Shown here: in pieces, positions 1 to 7,435 of the stretch
Numbering within the stretch: position 1 is the first letter of the stretch
Layout: each line of letters begins with the position of its first letter
Assembly (NCBI RefSeq): GCF_020529025.1
Contig: NZ_JACNMM010000003.1
Location: 124,001-188,000 of the forward strand
DNA: 64,000 nt
Direction of reading: 5' to 3'
Source: Oceaniglobus trochenteri
GTDB lineage: Bacteria > Pseudomonadota > Alphaproteobacteria > Rhodobacterales > Rhodobacteraceae
Position numbers and translations under genes: made by a program
The notes under the pieces: model-generated
What the model saw: the letters and a program-made list of their open reading frames with translations, nothing else
Database searches by the model: none
Told to the model about the DNA's origin: nothing

Positions 1-250
1 GTTCGGCCATCCGCTGCTGGTATGCCGCGATCCGGGTTTCCGCCCATCGCTGCCAGGCCAGATCGACGCCGTTCCGGCGCGCCAGGTCCATGTCGGTGCT
101 TTCGCCACGCCTGCGCAACTGGTGACGCAGCCTGTCAATATCGCCCTGAATTGCGTTCATCTGCGCCGAAATCCGGCTCAACTCCTGCAGATCCAGGTCG
201 CGCTTCATTTCCGCAAGTCGCGCCAGCCGTTCAAGGCCCTCGCGGTTCAT
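1..250 (-). CDS. Coiled-coil FliJ-like flagellar protein (partial)
   Basis: Reading leftward from an ATG at 250 that overlaps the flhB stop (ATGA), an open frame of about 83 codons runs off the left edge of the window. The visible part is rich in Glu, Arg, Leu and Gln in a heptad-like pattern (for example LERLARLAEMKRDLDLQEL), so a long coiled coil is expected. Position after flhB in a flagellar export operon, charge and coiled-coil character fit a FliJ-like export accessory protein, but no diagnostic motif is visible and the C-terminus is missing. The coupled start and unbroken frame make a real gene likely; the function is inferred. Confidence 0.6.
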   Translation of the reverse strand, partial: MNREGLERLARLAEMKRDLDLQELSRISAQMNAIQGDIDRLRHQLRRRGESTDMDLARRNGVDLAWQRWAETRIAAYQQRMAE

Positions 251-1332
251 CTGCCCCGCGCCTTCTTGCGCATGGCCTCGGCAAACCGGATGGCCGCGGC
301 AACCACCGCATAATGATCGGGGCGCACCTCGTCCCCCACTTCCAGTGTGGCGTGCAGCAGGCGCGCCGTGGGCGGGTCGCTGTGCAGCGGCACGCCATTC
401 TCCTGCGCCCTTTCCCGGATCCGCGCGGCGATGCCATCCACCCCCTTGGCCACGCAGACAGGGGCGCGGCCCGATGTCCGGTCCCATTTCAGCGCGACGG
501 CATAGTGGGCCGGATTGACGATCACGACATCCGCCTTGGGCACATCGTTCATCATCCGGTTCATCGCGATGTCATAGCCCTTTTGCCGGCGCTGCTGCTT
601 GACATGGGGATCGCCCTCGGAGTCCTTCGCCTCGTCGGTCATGTCCTTGTGCGACATCCGGTTCTTGCGCAGATGCTCGGCCCGCTGCCACAGGAAATCG
701 ATGGCACCCAAGGCAAGGGCAACCACCAGAACCAACAGGAAGAAGGTCATCGCCAGCCGCAGCATGACAGCCGTGATCATCGCCGGTTCCAGGACCGCCG
801 CCCCCAGAATCCGGGGCATGTTCGCCCAGAGAAACAGCCCCAGGATCACCGAATAGATCATCAGCTTGACGAAACTCTTGGCGAATTCGAACAGCCCGCC
901 GCGCCCGAACTTGTTCTTCGCATTGGCCAGCAGGGAGATGCGGCTGAGCTTGGGTTGGAGCTTTGATCCGGTGACGACAAAGGCCCGTTGCCCGAAGACC
1001 GAAACCAGCGCAAGAAGCCCCGGAACCAGCAACCAGGGCGCCAGATCGCCCGCGATGGCCCGTGCATAGCCCCGGCTGGCTGCCGCACCGCCACCATCGA
1101 AAATCTGCCGTGCCAGCGTTTCGGATCGCGCCAGGATGCCCGCCAGCACCTGCCCCAGATCCGAAAGGCTTGCCGCGCCAAGCGCCCCACCGGCCAGAAG
1201 AAACCCGGCATAGGCCGCCGCGGTGATCAGATCGTTCGAGCGCGCGACTTCGCCCTTTTTGCGGGCATCTTCAAGCTTTTTTGCCGATGGTTCGTACTGC
1301 TTGTCGTCCTGCTCGTCATCGCCGCCGCTCAT
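247..1332 (-). CDS. flhB: Flagellar type III export switch protein FlhB
   Basis: FlhB is the inner-membrane component of the flagellar export gate whose cytoplasmic domain switches export from hook to filament substrates. The 361-residue product has the charged N-terminus (EPSAKKLEDARKKGEVARS), four hydrophobic segments between about residues 35 and 215, and a FlhB_C domain with the autocleavage site. That site reads N273-P-A-H rather than the usual NPTH; the scissile Asn-Pro pair is intact. The start overlaps the fliR stop by four bases (ATGA), so flhA-fliR-flhB-fliJ-like are translationally coupled. Confidence 0.95.
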   Translation of the reverse strand: MSGGDDEQDDKQYEPSAKKLEDARKKGEVARSNDLITAAAYAGFLLAGGALGAASLSDLGQVLAGILARSETLARQIFDGGGAAASRGYARAIAGDLAPWLLVPGLLALVSVFGQRAFVVTGSKLQPKLSRISLLANAKNKFGRGGLFEFAKSFVKLMIYSVILGLFLWANMPRILGAAVLEPAMITAVMLRLAMTFFLLVLVVALALGAIDFLWQRAEHLRKNRMSHKDMTDEAKDSEGDPHVKQQRRQKGYDIAMNRMMNDVPKADVVIVNPAHYAVALKWDRTSGRAPVCVAKGVDGIAARIRERAQENGVPLHSDPPTARLLHATLEVGDEVRPDHYAVVAAAIRFAEAMRKKARGR

Positions 1333-2105
1333 GGAGCACCGCCGAAGGGCGCCGCCAGGAACCCGTCAAACCGCCCCGACCAGGTGAACAGGATCATCGG
1401 CAGGGCCAACGCAAGCAGAATAAGCCCACCCGCCGTGATGGCAGGCGCACCGACAAAGGCCACCATCAACTGCGGCATCGCCTTGTTGATGACGCCAAGC
1501 GCCAGATTGTACACCAAGGCCGAAATGATGAAGGGCGCAGCAAGCGAAAAGGCCAGGTTGAAGGCGATCACGACCTGCTCCAACCCCCAGGGCATGAGAT
1601 TTCTGCCAAGGGGCAGCACGCCCAGGGGAAAAACCTGGTAGGAATAGAGGAAAAGCATCGCGATCTTCACATGCAGGCCCAGCATGGCCGCGAGGGCAAG
1701 GCCGGCGATCACCATGATATGCCCGATGGCTGGCAGCGGATCGGCGGCATGCCCCCCAAAGATCTGAGCCAGCGACGTCGCCTGCGCCGCCATGGAGCCA
1801 CAGATCTGCAGGGCCATGATGAACAGGCGCAGCCCGGCCCCAATCGCCAATCCGACAATGGTTTCGGCAGCCAGGACGATTCCCAGGGGTGGCATTCCGG
1901 ACATGTCGGGAAATTCTACAGCCACGCCCGGCCCCACGATCGCGGAAAACCCCAGGGCAAGCACAAGGCGCACCCTTGCGGGAACCACGCGTTCACCAAA
2001 GACCGGCATGACCGAAGCCGCGGCGCCGACACGCAGGAACACAAGAAAACCGACCGCAAGAAGGGCCTGAACCTGCGCCAGTGCCTCGGCCAGAACCGCA
2101 GTCAC
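1329..2105 (-). CDS. fliR: Flagellar export gate protein FliR
   Basis: FliR is an integral membrane subunit of the FliP-FliQ-FliR core of the export channel. The 258-residue protein is almost entirely hydrophobic, with about five or six membrane segments, and matches the family in length. The segment around residues 75-120 (ETIVGLAIGAGLRLFIMALQ followed by CGSMAAQATSLAQIFGG) resembles the conserved FliR core. It sits between flhA and flhB with four-base overlaps at both ends. fliP lies 20 kb away in the second flagellar block, and fliQ is not in the window. Confidence 0.93.
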   Translation of the reverse strand: MTAVLAEALAQVQALLAVGFLVFLRVGAAASVMPVFGERVVPARVRLVLALGFSAIVGPGVAVEFPDMSGMPPLGIVLAAETIVGLAIGAGLRLFIMALQICGSMAAQATSLAQIFGGHAADPLPAIGHIMVIAGLALAAMLGLHVKIAMLFLYSYQVFPLGVLPLGRNLMPWGLEQVVIAFNLAFSLAAPFIISALVYNLALGVINKAMPQLMVAFVGAPAITAGGLILLALALPMILFTWSGRFDGFLAAPFGGAP

Positions 2106-4201
2106 GCGGCCACCACGCCGACAAGAGAAGGGCGCGCATCGCTGCCGATCTCCTCGAACGACAGAACCGGGTTGGTAATTCCCTTGGCCGCCATCACCAT
2201 ATGCAAGAAGCGCCGACGACGCGTCGAGGTGACCAGCGCCGGAAAGACACCGGTTTCACCGACCGCCCCCACCTTTTCGGATATGGCGCTGGCCAGGCGA
2301 TTGAACTCTTCCGGGGGAAGCGCGATTTCCGGCGCGCCCTGTTCGCCTTCGATCTGGTGGGCGGCAAATGTCTCTTCCCATTCGGCGGCCAGTTGCAGCA
2401 GCGGCAGCGTTCCGTCCGGGCGCCGCAGTTCGGCCACCAGTTGGAACCCCAACCGATGGCGCACCTTTTCACAGATCATCTCGGGGCTGGCCCTTGCGCT
2501 GCGCGCCTCGGCGATGGCTTCGAGGATCAGCGGCAGATTGCGGATCGAGACCCGCTCCGCCAGCAGCAGACGCAAGACCGAAAGCAGCAGATCGACCGGC
2601 ACCTTCTCGGGGATCAGTTCATCCAGAAGCCGCCTGTTGGCTTCACTGCGGGACGCATCACTGAGGTGGGTGAATTCATCCAGCAACCGCCGCAGGGCCT
2701 TCATGGTCATCAGCCGGGGGAAATTCTGCTTCATGATCTCAAGAAGATGGGTCGCAAGAACCTCGGTCGGGGTAACGGTCGTGACACCGCCAATCGCGGC
2801 GCGGTCCTGCGCCTCTTTCGCAATCCAGCGGGCCGGTGCCTTGTAAACCGGTTCCTTCACATCCTCGCCGCCCGGCATCTCGGCGCCTCCATCCGAAATC
2901 AGCGCCAGGATGCGATCGGGAAAGACCCGATCACGCACCTGTTCGACGCCCTGAATCCGGACGACATAGGTGCCCGATGGCAGCGACGCATCGTCGGTCA
3001 GTCGAATCTCGGGCAGGATAAGGCCATATACCGTCGCCACATGGCGGCGCATGTTGCCGATCCGCGCGTCCAGCCCGCTGGCCGGATCAAGAACCATCGG
3101 AACCAGGTCGGGGGCGAACTCCAGGTGAATGTCGTCAAGATCGAGGATATCGCCCATCACGGTTTCGCTGATGCTTTTCTCGTCGCGAACCGGGGTTGCG
3201 GGCATGGCGGCGCGCCGCCTGGCCTGTCGGTATCCGGCAAGGGCAGCCGCCCCCAGGGCAAGCCCGCCCAACATGAACGGCAGGAACGGCAGGCCCGGGA
3301 ACAGCGCAAAAAGGACCATTAACAGCGCAACAGTGGCCAGCGCCGCAGGATATCGCCCCAGTTGTGCGAACAAGGCGATGTCTGTCGAACCGGTCGCCCC
3401 CCCGCGCGCCAAAAGCAATGCCGATGCGATAGAGATGATGACCGCCGGAATCTGGCTGACCAACCCGTCACCAACGGTGAGGATCGCATAGGTTTCAAAC
3501 GCCTTTCCCACCGCCATATCGTGGACGACCACGCCGATGACGAGGCCCATCAAAAGATTCAGCAAGGTGATGAGAAGCCCCGCGATGGCGTCGCCCTTCA
3601 CGAATTTCGAAGCACCGTCCAGCGATCCGAAGAATGTGGTCTCTTGCTGTTCACGCTCCCTCCTGGCCTTGGCCTCGGCGTGGTCGATGGCCCCTGCCGA
3701 CATGTCGCTGTCGATGGCCAACTGTTTGCCCGGCATGCCATCAAGGGCAAATCGCGCACCAACCTCGGCCATGCGCGCCGCCCCCTTGGTGATCACGACG
3801 AAATTGACGATCAGCAAGACGCAGAAGACGACCAGCCCAAGAAACAGGCTGCCCCCCATGACGAACATCGCAAAACCTTCGATCACTTCGCCGGCGGCCG
3901 CGGTACCGGTGTGGCCCTGCCCGATGATCAGCTTCGTGGAGGAAACGTTCAGTGACAGGCGCAACATGAGCGATGCGAGAAGGATGGTGGGGAACGATGA
4001 AAAATCAAGCGGCCGGGATATGAAGAGCGTCAGCGTGAACATCAGGATCGCCAGCGCGAAAGAGACCGTCAGACCGATATCAAGCACCAGTGGCGGCATC
4101 GGAAGGATCATCATGACGATGACCCCCATCAATGCCAGCGCCAATAGCACCGTCGGCTGAAATACGATCTTCAACGGAAAATTCTTCACCGCGCACCTCA
4201 C
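2102..4201 (-). CDS. flhA: Flagellar export gate protein FlhA
   Basis: FlhA forms the nonameric cytoplasmic ring that docks export substrates and chaperones and couples export to proton flow. The 699-residue product has the FHIPEP-family architecture: eight hydrophobic segments in roughly the first 320 residues, with conserved blocks such as SFPTILLASLMLRLSLNVSS and GDGLVSQIPAVIISIASALL, then a soluble C-terminal half. It starts the flhA-fliR-flhB operon, has a 130-base gap to flbT, and carries a CtrA-like box 38-52 bases upstream of its start, so it probably has its own promoter. Confidence 0.96.
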   Translation of the reverse strand: MRCAVKNFPLKIVFQPTVLLALALMGVIVMMILPMPPLVLDIGLTVSFALAILMFTLTLFISRPLDFSSFPTILLASLMLRLSLNVSSTKLIIGQGHTGTAAAGEVIEGFAMFVMGGSLFLGLVVFCVLLIVNFVVITKGAARMAEVGARFALDGMPGKQLAIDSDMSAGAIDHAEAKARREREQQETTFFGSLDGASKFVKGDAIAGLLITLLNLLMGLVIGVVVHDMAVGKAFETYAILTVGDGLVSQIPAVIISIASALLLARGGATGSTDIALFAQLGRYPAALATVALLMVLFALFPGLPFLPFMLGGLALGAAALAGYRQARRRAAMPATPVRDEKSISETVMGDILDLDDIHLEFAPDLVPMVLDPASGLDARIGNMRRHVATVYGLILPEIRLTDDASLPSGTYVVRIQGVEQVRDRVFPDRILALISDGGAEMPGGEDVKEPVYKAPARWIAKEAQDRAAIGGVTTVTPTEVLATHLLEIMKQNFPRLMTMKALRRLLDEFTHLSDASRSEANRRLLDELIPEKVPVDLLLSVLRLLLAERVSIRNLPLILEAIAEARSARASPEMICEKVRHRLGFQLVAELRRPDGTLPLLQLAAEWEETFAAHQIEGEQGAPEIALPPEEFNRLASAISEKVGAVGETGVFPALVTSTRRRRFLHMVMAAKGITNPVLSFEEIGSDARPSLVGVVAA

Positions 4202-4238
4202 CCTGATTCAAGACTCTTTCGATGATCGTCGGGCAAGG

Positions 4239-4253
4239 TTAAGTTATGCTTAC
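4239..4253 (-). promoter_or_regulatory. CtrA-like box upstream of flhA
   Basis: On the plus strand the bases read TTAAGTTATGCTTAC, that is TTAA-N7-TTAC, seven of eight matches to the CtrA consensus TTAA-N7-TTAA. It lies 38-52 bases upstream of the flhA ATG. Similar boxes precede fliC, flgJ and fliF/fliL in this window. CtrA control of flagellar genes is established in Caulobacter and several Rhodobacterales; binding here is inferred. Confidence 0.5.
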
Positions 4254-4331
4254 CAAATATCCTGGATAATCCTGACCGGCATCGCCGGCTCAGTTGACGG
4301 TCGCTGCCCATCAACCAGAATGATATGGGGT

Positions 4332-4736
4332 TCAGCTCCTCCCCATCGCGAACAACTGCTCTTCCTTCGGAAGAAGGGTTCGGAGGTGTTTGAGAACATA
4401 GTAATGTTGCGCGTTCTCGACCGCTTCGACCGCAAGGCGCAGCGCCGCCTGGCTTTCGCCATCCAACAAGACCTGCGACAGTTGCGCGATGCCACGCAGA
4501 AGCTGCGATTTGCCTGCGCCCTCATCAGCCTCACCACACAGGATCAGTTGCGCGACATAACAGACGCGACGCACCGGGGTCGTTACCTGCTCAGGGTGCA
4601 GGGCATCGCGCAGCCTCAGGATATTCACCCCGGGGGTCACGATATTCAACCGGCCCCGTCGTACGCCATTCTCGATCACGGCACCATTGATCAGGACGCG
4701 TTCATTTGGGGCCAGCTTCAGGACAAGGCCGCTCAT
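4332..4736 (-). CDS. flbT: Flagellin post-transcriptional regulator FlbT
   Basis: FlbT, first studied in Caulobacter, binds the flagellin mRNA leader and limits flagellin translation until the hook is complete. The 134-residue product has the family length and the typical opening LKLAPNERVLINGAVIENG. It overlaps the flaF stop by four bases and follows fliC-flaF on the same strand, the usual alphaproteobacterial order. A 130-base gap separates it from flhA. Confidence 0.93.
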   Translation of the reverse strand: MSGLVLKLAPNERVLINGAVIENGVRRGRLNIVTPGVNILRLRDALHPEQVTTPVRRVCYVAQLILCGEADEGAGKSQLLRGIAQLSQVLLDGESQAALRLAVEAVENAQHYYVLKHLRTLLPKEEQLFAMGRS

Positions 4737-5095
4737 CTTGCATCTCGCTGTTGACGCAGACCGGCCATGATGGCGGAATTCACCTCGATCAGGGCCGCCA
4801 TCGACCCAGAACCATTCAAGACCTTGCGGCCCTGTGCATGGCTGAACTCGGCCAGATAGAAGATTCTGGCCCGAAGGTCCTCGGGCAGCCGGTTCTCCGG
4901 ATCGGAAACGTCAGAGGCCAGCAAAGTCCACAGGTTTCGGTTGTCGAGAATGGCTTTCGCCTTCTCAGGTGCTGTTCTCGCATTCTGCAACCCACGGGTC
5001 ACCATGGCGAATGCGTCGTATTCGGTGCTCTGGGCGCTGCGCAGAGGGGTCACGACAGGTGAATAGGCGGTTTTGGCAAGTTGAAAGGCGTTCAC
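4733..5095 (-). CDS. flaF: Flagellar biosynthesis regulator FlaF
   Basis: FlaF is a small cytoplasmic protein that in Caulobacter promotes flagellin synthesis or secretion and opposes FlbT. The GTG at 5095 is preferred as start: a GGGA stretch lies six bases upstream, and it gives the family N-terminus MNAFQLAKTAYS (120 residues). The frame stays open upstream to 5122, but those codons fall on top of the likely ribosome-binding site. It is coupled to flbT by a four-base overlap and lies 91 bases after fliC, across a strong hairpin. Confidence 0.92.
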   Translation of the reverse strand: MNAFQLAKTAYSPVVTPLRSAQSTEYDAFAMVTRGLQNARTAPEKAKAILDNRNLWTLLASDVSDPENRLPEDLRARIFYLAEFSHAQGRKVLNGSGSMAALIEVNSAIMAGLRQQRDAR

Positions 5096-5150
5096 GGCTT
5101 GTCCCTTTTTAGACGTGCGCAATCAGGCCACCCGGTGGGATGGCGATGGT

Positions 5151-5177
5151 CGGGGGGCGCCCTTATGGTGCCCCCCG
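5151..5177 (-). terminator. GC-rich hairpin downstream of fliC
   Basis: CGGGGGGC at 5151-5158 pairs exactly with GCCCCCCG at 5170-5177, and three further pairs (one G-T) extend the stem inward. It starts ten bases after the fliC stop. No T-run follows on the minus strand, so it could be a partial terminator or a 3' stabiliser that keeps flagellin mRNA more abundant than flaF-flbT mRNA. Confidence 0.55.
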
Positions 5178-5186
5178 GATCGGTCG

Positions 5187-6500
5187 TTACCGGAACAGCG
5201 ACAGGATGGTCTGCGGCGCCTGGTTGGCGATCGACATGGCCTGCACGCCCAGCTGCTGCTGAACCTGAAGCGCCTGGAGCCTGGCCGAAGCCTCCTCCAT
5301 GTTGGCATCGACCAGCGATCCGATACCGGCCTTCAAAGCATCCGTCAGGCCCGACACGAAGCTCGACTGGGTTTCGATCCGTCCGGCGGCCGAACCGAAT
5401 GCGGCGGCCGAGTTGATCGACGTCTGGATCAGCCCTTCGATCCCTGCCAGCGCGGCCGAAGCGCCCTTTTCGGTTGTCACGTCGATCTCGCCAAGGATGG
5501 CAAGGCCGCCGCCCACGGTTCCGCCTGCGTCAAGGTCGACGTTCGCCGCAGCCGAGGCCGCCAGGGCGGTTCCTGTGTTGTTCGTCACCGTCACGACGTT
5601 GTTGCTGACGGTCACGCTGAAGTCGTTCTCCAACCCCTGCTCGGCCAGGCGGAAGTTCATCATCGCGGCCATGCCGCTGGCCACATCGGCGGTGGTGTCG
5701 CCGTCCTTGGCGGTATAGATCGCCTCGTCCTTGCCACTGGCGGCGGAACCGAAGGGTGTACCGGAAACAGCCGCGTCGAAGATCGCCATGTCGAAGGCAT
5801 AGCTGTCGCCCGCCATGACTGCCTTGGTGCGCCCCGCTGTCGTGGTTTCGCCGTTGATCGTATAGGTCGCCGAAGCGGCGCCGTTTGCGGTGGCGGTACC
5901 TGCCGCCGTCATGGCCGCGGCGGCAAGAACCAAGGCGCCCTTGCCGGCTTTCGTCGTGCTCAGATCCTGCTTGTTGACCGTGATGTCGCTGCTTGTCACG
6001 CCACTGCCCGATCGATCGATCGAGGACAGGACATTGACCAGACCGGAATCGTCGTTGTTTCCGGCGGCAGTATAGGCCGTGGTGGTCTTGTCGTTGGACA
6101 GGAGATTGAGACCGTTGAACTGCGCGGCGCCCACGACCGAACCGATCTGATCGCGCAAAGCCGTGACGTCAGCCTGAAGCTTCTCGCGATCGACATTCGA
6201 TTCCTGCGAGGCGACGATCTTGTCCTTCATCTTCGTCAGCAGGTCGGTCACGGTTTCCGCGGCTTGCCGCCCCACGGCGACGGTGGATTCCCCCAGGGCA
6301 AGGCTGTTCGAGATGGCCTTGAAGCCCTGAACGTCGGATTCCATCACCTTGGAAATTGCCCAGATGGCCGAATTGTCCTTTGCGGTGGCAACGGATTTAC
6401 CGGTCGAAATCTCATCCTGAGTCTTCTGGAGATTCGAATTGATGGATTTCAGGCTTTGCAGCGCAACCATTGCGCCGGTATTGGTCAGAATGCTGGACAT
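5187..6500 (-). CDS. fliC: Flagellin
   Basis: This is the filament subunit. The ATG at 6500 is chosen because AAGGA lies eight bases upstream and the protein then begins MSSILTNTGAMVALQSLKSI, a typical alphaproteobacterial flagellin D0 start; the open frame to 6602 has no family resemblance. The 437-residue product has conserved coiled-coil D0/D1 ends (ISTGKSVATAKDNSAIWAIS near residue 40; a closing segment ending MSIANQAPQTILSLFR) around an Ala/Thr/Gly-rich variable centre. It is followed by flaF and flbT. The 220-base upstream gap contains a CtrA-like box. Confidence 0.95.
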   Translation of the reverse strand: MSSILTNTGAMVALQSLKSINSNLQKTQDEISTGKSVATAKDNSAIWAISKVMESDVQGFKAISNSLALGESTVAVGRQAAETVTDLLTKMKDKIVASQESNVDREKLQADVTALRDQIGSVVGAAQFNGLNLLSNDKTTTAYTAAGNNDDSGLVNVLSSIDRSGSGVTSSDITVNKQDLSTTKAGKGALVLAAAAMTAAGTATANGAASATYTINGETTTAGRTKAVMAGDSYAFDMAIFDAAVSGTPFGSAASGKDEAIYTAKDGDTTADVASGMAAMMNFRLAEQGLENDFSVTVSNNVVTVTNNTGTALAASAAANVDLDAGGTVGGGLAILGEIDVTTEKGASAALAGIEGLIQTSINSAAAFGSAAGRIETQSSFVSGLTDALKAGIGSLVDANMEEASARLQALQVQQQLGVQAMSIANQAPQTILSLFR

Positions 6501-6667
6501 TTTTTTTCCTTGGTATAACGGCGCTTTTGCGCCTGGTGACAGGGCCGCCCCGCAATTGAAACGGCAGTTTATCCGCCATTCTGACGTTCCCGCCCGTTCC
6601 ACATATCCTGTGGCAGTTCGGCGGTTTCACCTGTTCTGATGAACATGCCCAACTTCACCGATGTGGC

Positions 6668-6682
6668 CTAACAAGTTGCTAA
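6668..6682 (-). promoter_or_regulatory. CtrA-like box upstream of fliC
   Basis: On the minus strand the bases read TTAGCAACTTGTTAG, that is TTAG-N7-TTAG, six of eight matches to TTAA-N7-TTAA with perfect spacing. It lies in the fliC upstream gap, 168-182 bases before the ATG, which would imply a long leader or a distal promoter. Confidence 0.35.
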
Positions 6683-6720
6683 CGCCCGTCGGTGACATGG
6701 GTCTGTTTTTAGATGAATTT

Positions 6721-7062
6721 TCAGGCACGCCTTTGCAGCGTCCGCACCGGTGCCGCGAATTCGGACTTGGCCCCGTTTGCCGAGTAGGTCGTCGTCGGCA
6801 TGCCCCGCCGCAAATCAGCCAGCCGCACCATGGCCGAGCGGATGCCCTCCTGCGCCGCGGACAGAAGCGCGCGGTTTCGCTCGGACAGCTCCGCCAATCG
6901 GCGCAATTCGCCCTCGCTGACGGGCTCGCTGGCCAGAGCGGTCAACAGCCGCTCTTTCTTACCGGAAACACGGCGAAGCCGCTCCAGATCGCCGCTCAGA
7001 AGGTGGCGTCTTTCCTCGTCACAATATCGTTTCAGCAGCGCGGCAACCGATCTACGTTCCAT
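6721..7062 (-). CDS. FlgN-like flagellar chaperone
   Basis: The 113-residue product is predicted to be almost wholly helical and highly charged (LLSGDLERLRRVSGKKERLL). A long amphipathic N-terminal helix and Ser/Thr-rich tail match FlgN-type export chaperones for the hook-filament junction proteins FlgK and FlgL. It overlaps the upstream flgJ gene by 11 bases, with GAGGA six bases before the ATG. Gene size and flagellar context support the call; sequence conservation in FlgN is low, so another small flagellar coiled-coil protein is possible. Confidence 0.65.
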   Translation of the reverse strand: MERRSVAALLKRYCDEERRHLLSGDLERLRRVSGKKERLLTALASEPVSEGELRRLAELSERNRALLSAAQEGIRSAMVRLADLRRGMPTTTYSANGAKSEFAAPVRTLQRRA

Positions 7063-7336
7063 TTTCCATCCTCGTTTTCAAACTGTTGAACAGGTGCTCG
7101 GCCAATCCGATCCCGCCAGCCGATACCATCTGTTCGGCCTGTGAGCGGCGCAGAAAGGACGCGAACTGATCTTCCCCGGCGCCGCCACCGAAGGATTCGC
7201 TGGTTTGGCCAAGGCCTGCCGACTCGAGCATCAATGACAGGAAGTTCGTTTCGATATCGCGCGCTGCCTGGTGCAGATCGGCGCCCTTCAGGGCATCTGA
7301 TGCGATGCCCCCAGGCCCAGTGACATTGGCAATCAT
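7052..7336 (-). CDS. Rod-binding protein (FlgJ N-terminal / CheL type)
   Basis: The 94-residue product corresponds to the rod-binding domain of FlgJ, without the muramidase domain of the enterobacterial protein. The core IETNFLSLMLESAG and the later GAGEDQFASFLRRSQAEQMV match the family pattern of an aromatic/Leu-rich helix followed by a second helix. Single-domain versions are usual in alphaproteobacteria and are often labelled CheL. It starts a leftward operon with the FlgN-like gene, divergent from fliK, and a CtrA-like box lies 39-53 bases upstream. Confidence 0.85.
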   Translation of the reverse strand: MIANVTGPGGIASDALKGADLHQAARDIETNFLSLMLESAGLGQTSESFGGGAGEDQFASFLRRSQAEQMVSAGGIGLAEHLFNSLKTRMENGT

Positions 7337-7374
7337 GGTGTCTCCTCTCTTTTGCGCCAGGAAACAGTAGCGCG

Positions 7375-7389
7375 GTAAATATTCGGTAA
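7375..7389 (-). promoter_or_regulatory. CtrA-like box between flgJ and fliK
   Basis: On the minus strand the bases read TTACCGAATATTTAC, that is TTAC-N7-TTAC, six of eight matches to the CtrA consensus. Its distance to the flgJ-type start (39-53 bases) is nearly the same as that of the flhA box to flhA. It lies in the 99-base divergent promoter region shared with fliK. Confidence 0.35.
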
Positions 7390-7435
7390 CGAAATTCAGG
7401 GATAGATTCGAAATCGGTCGGTAAGAGGCGAAGAT

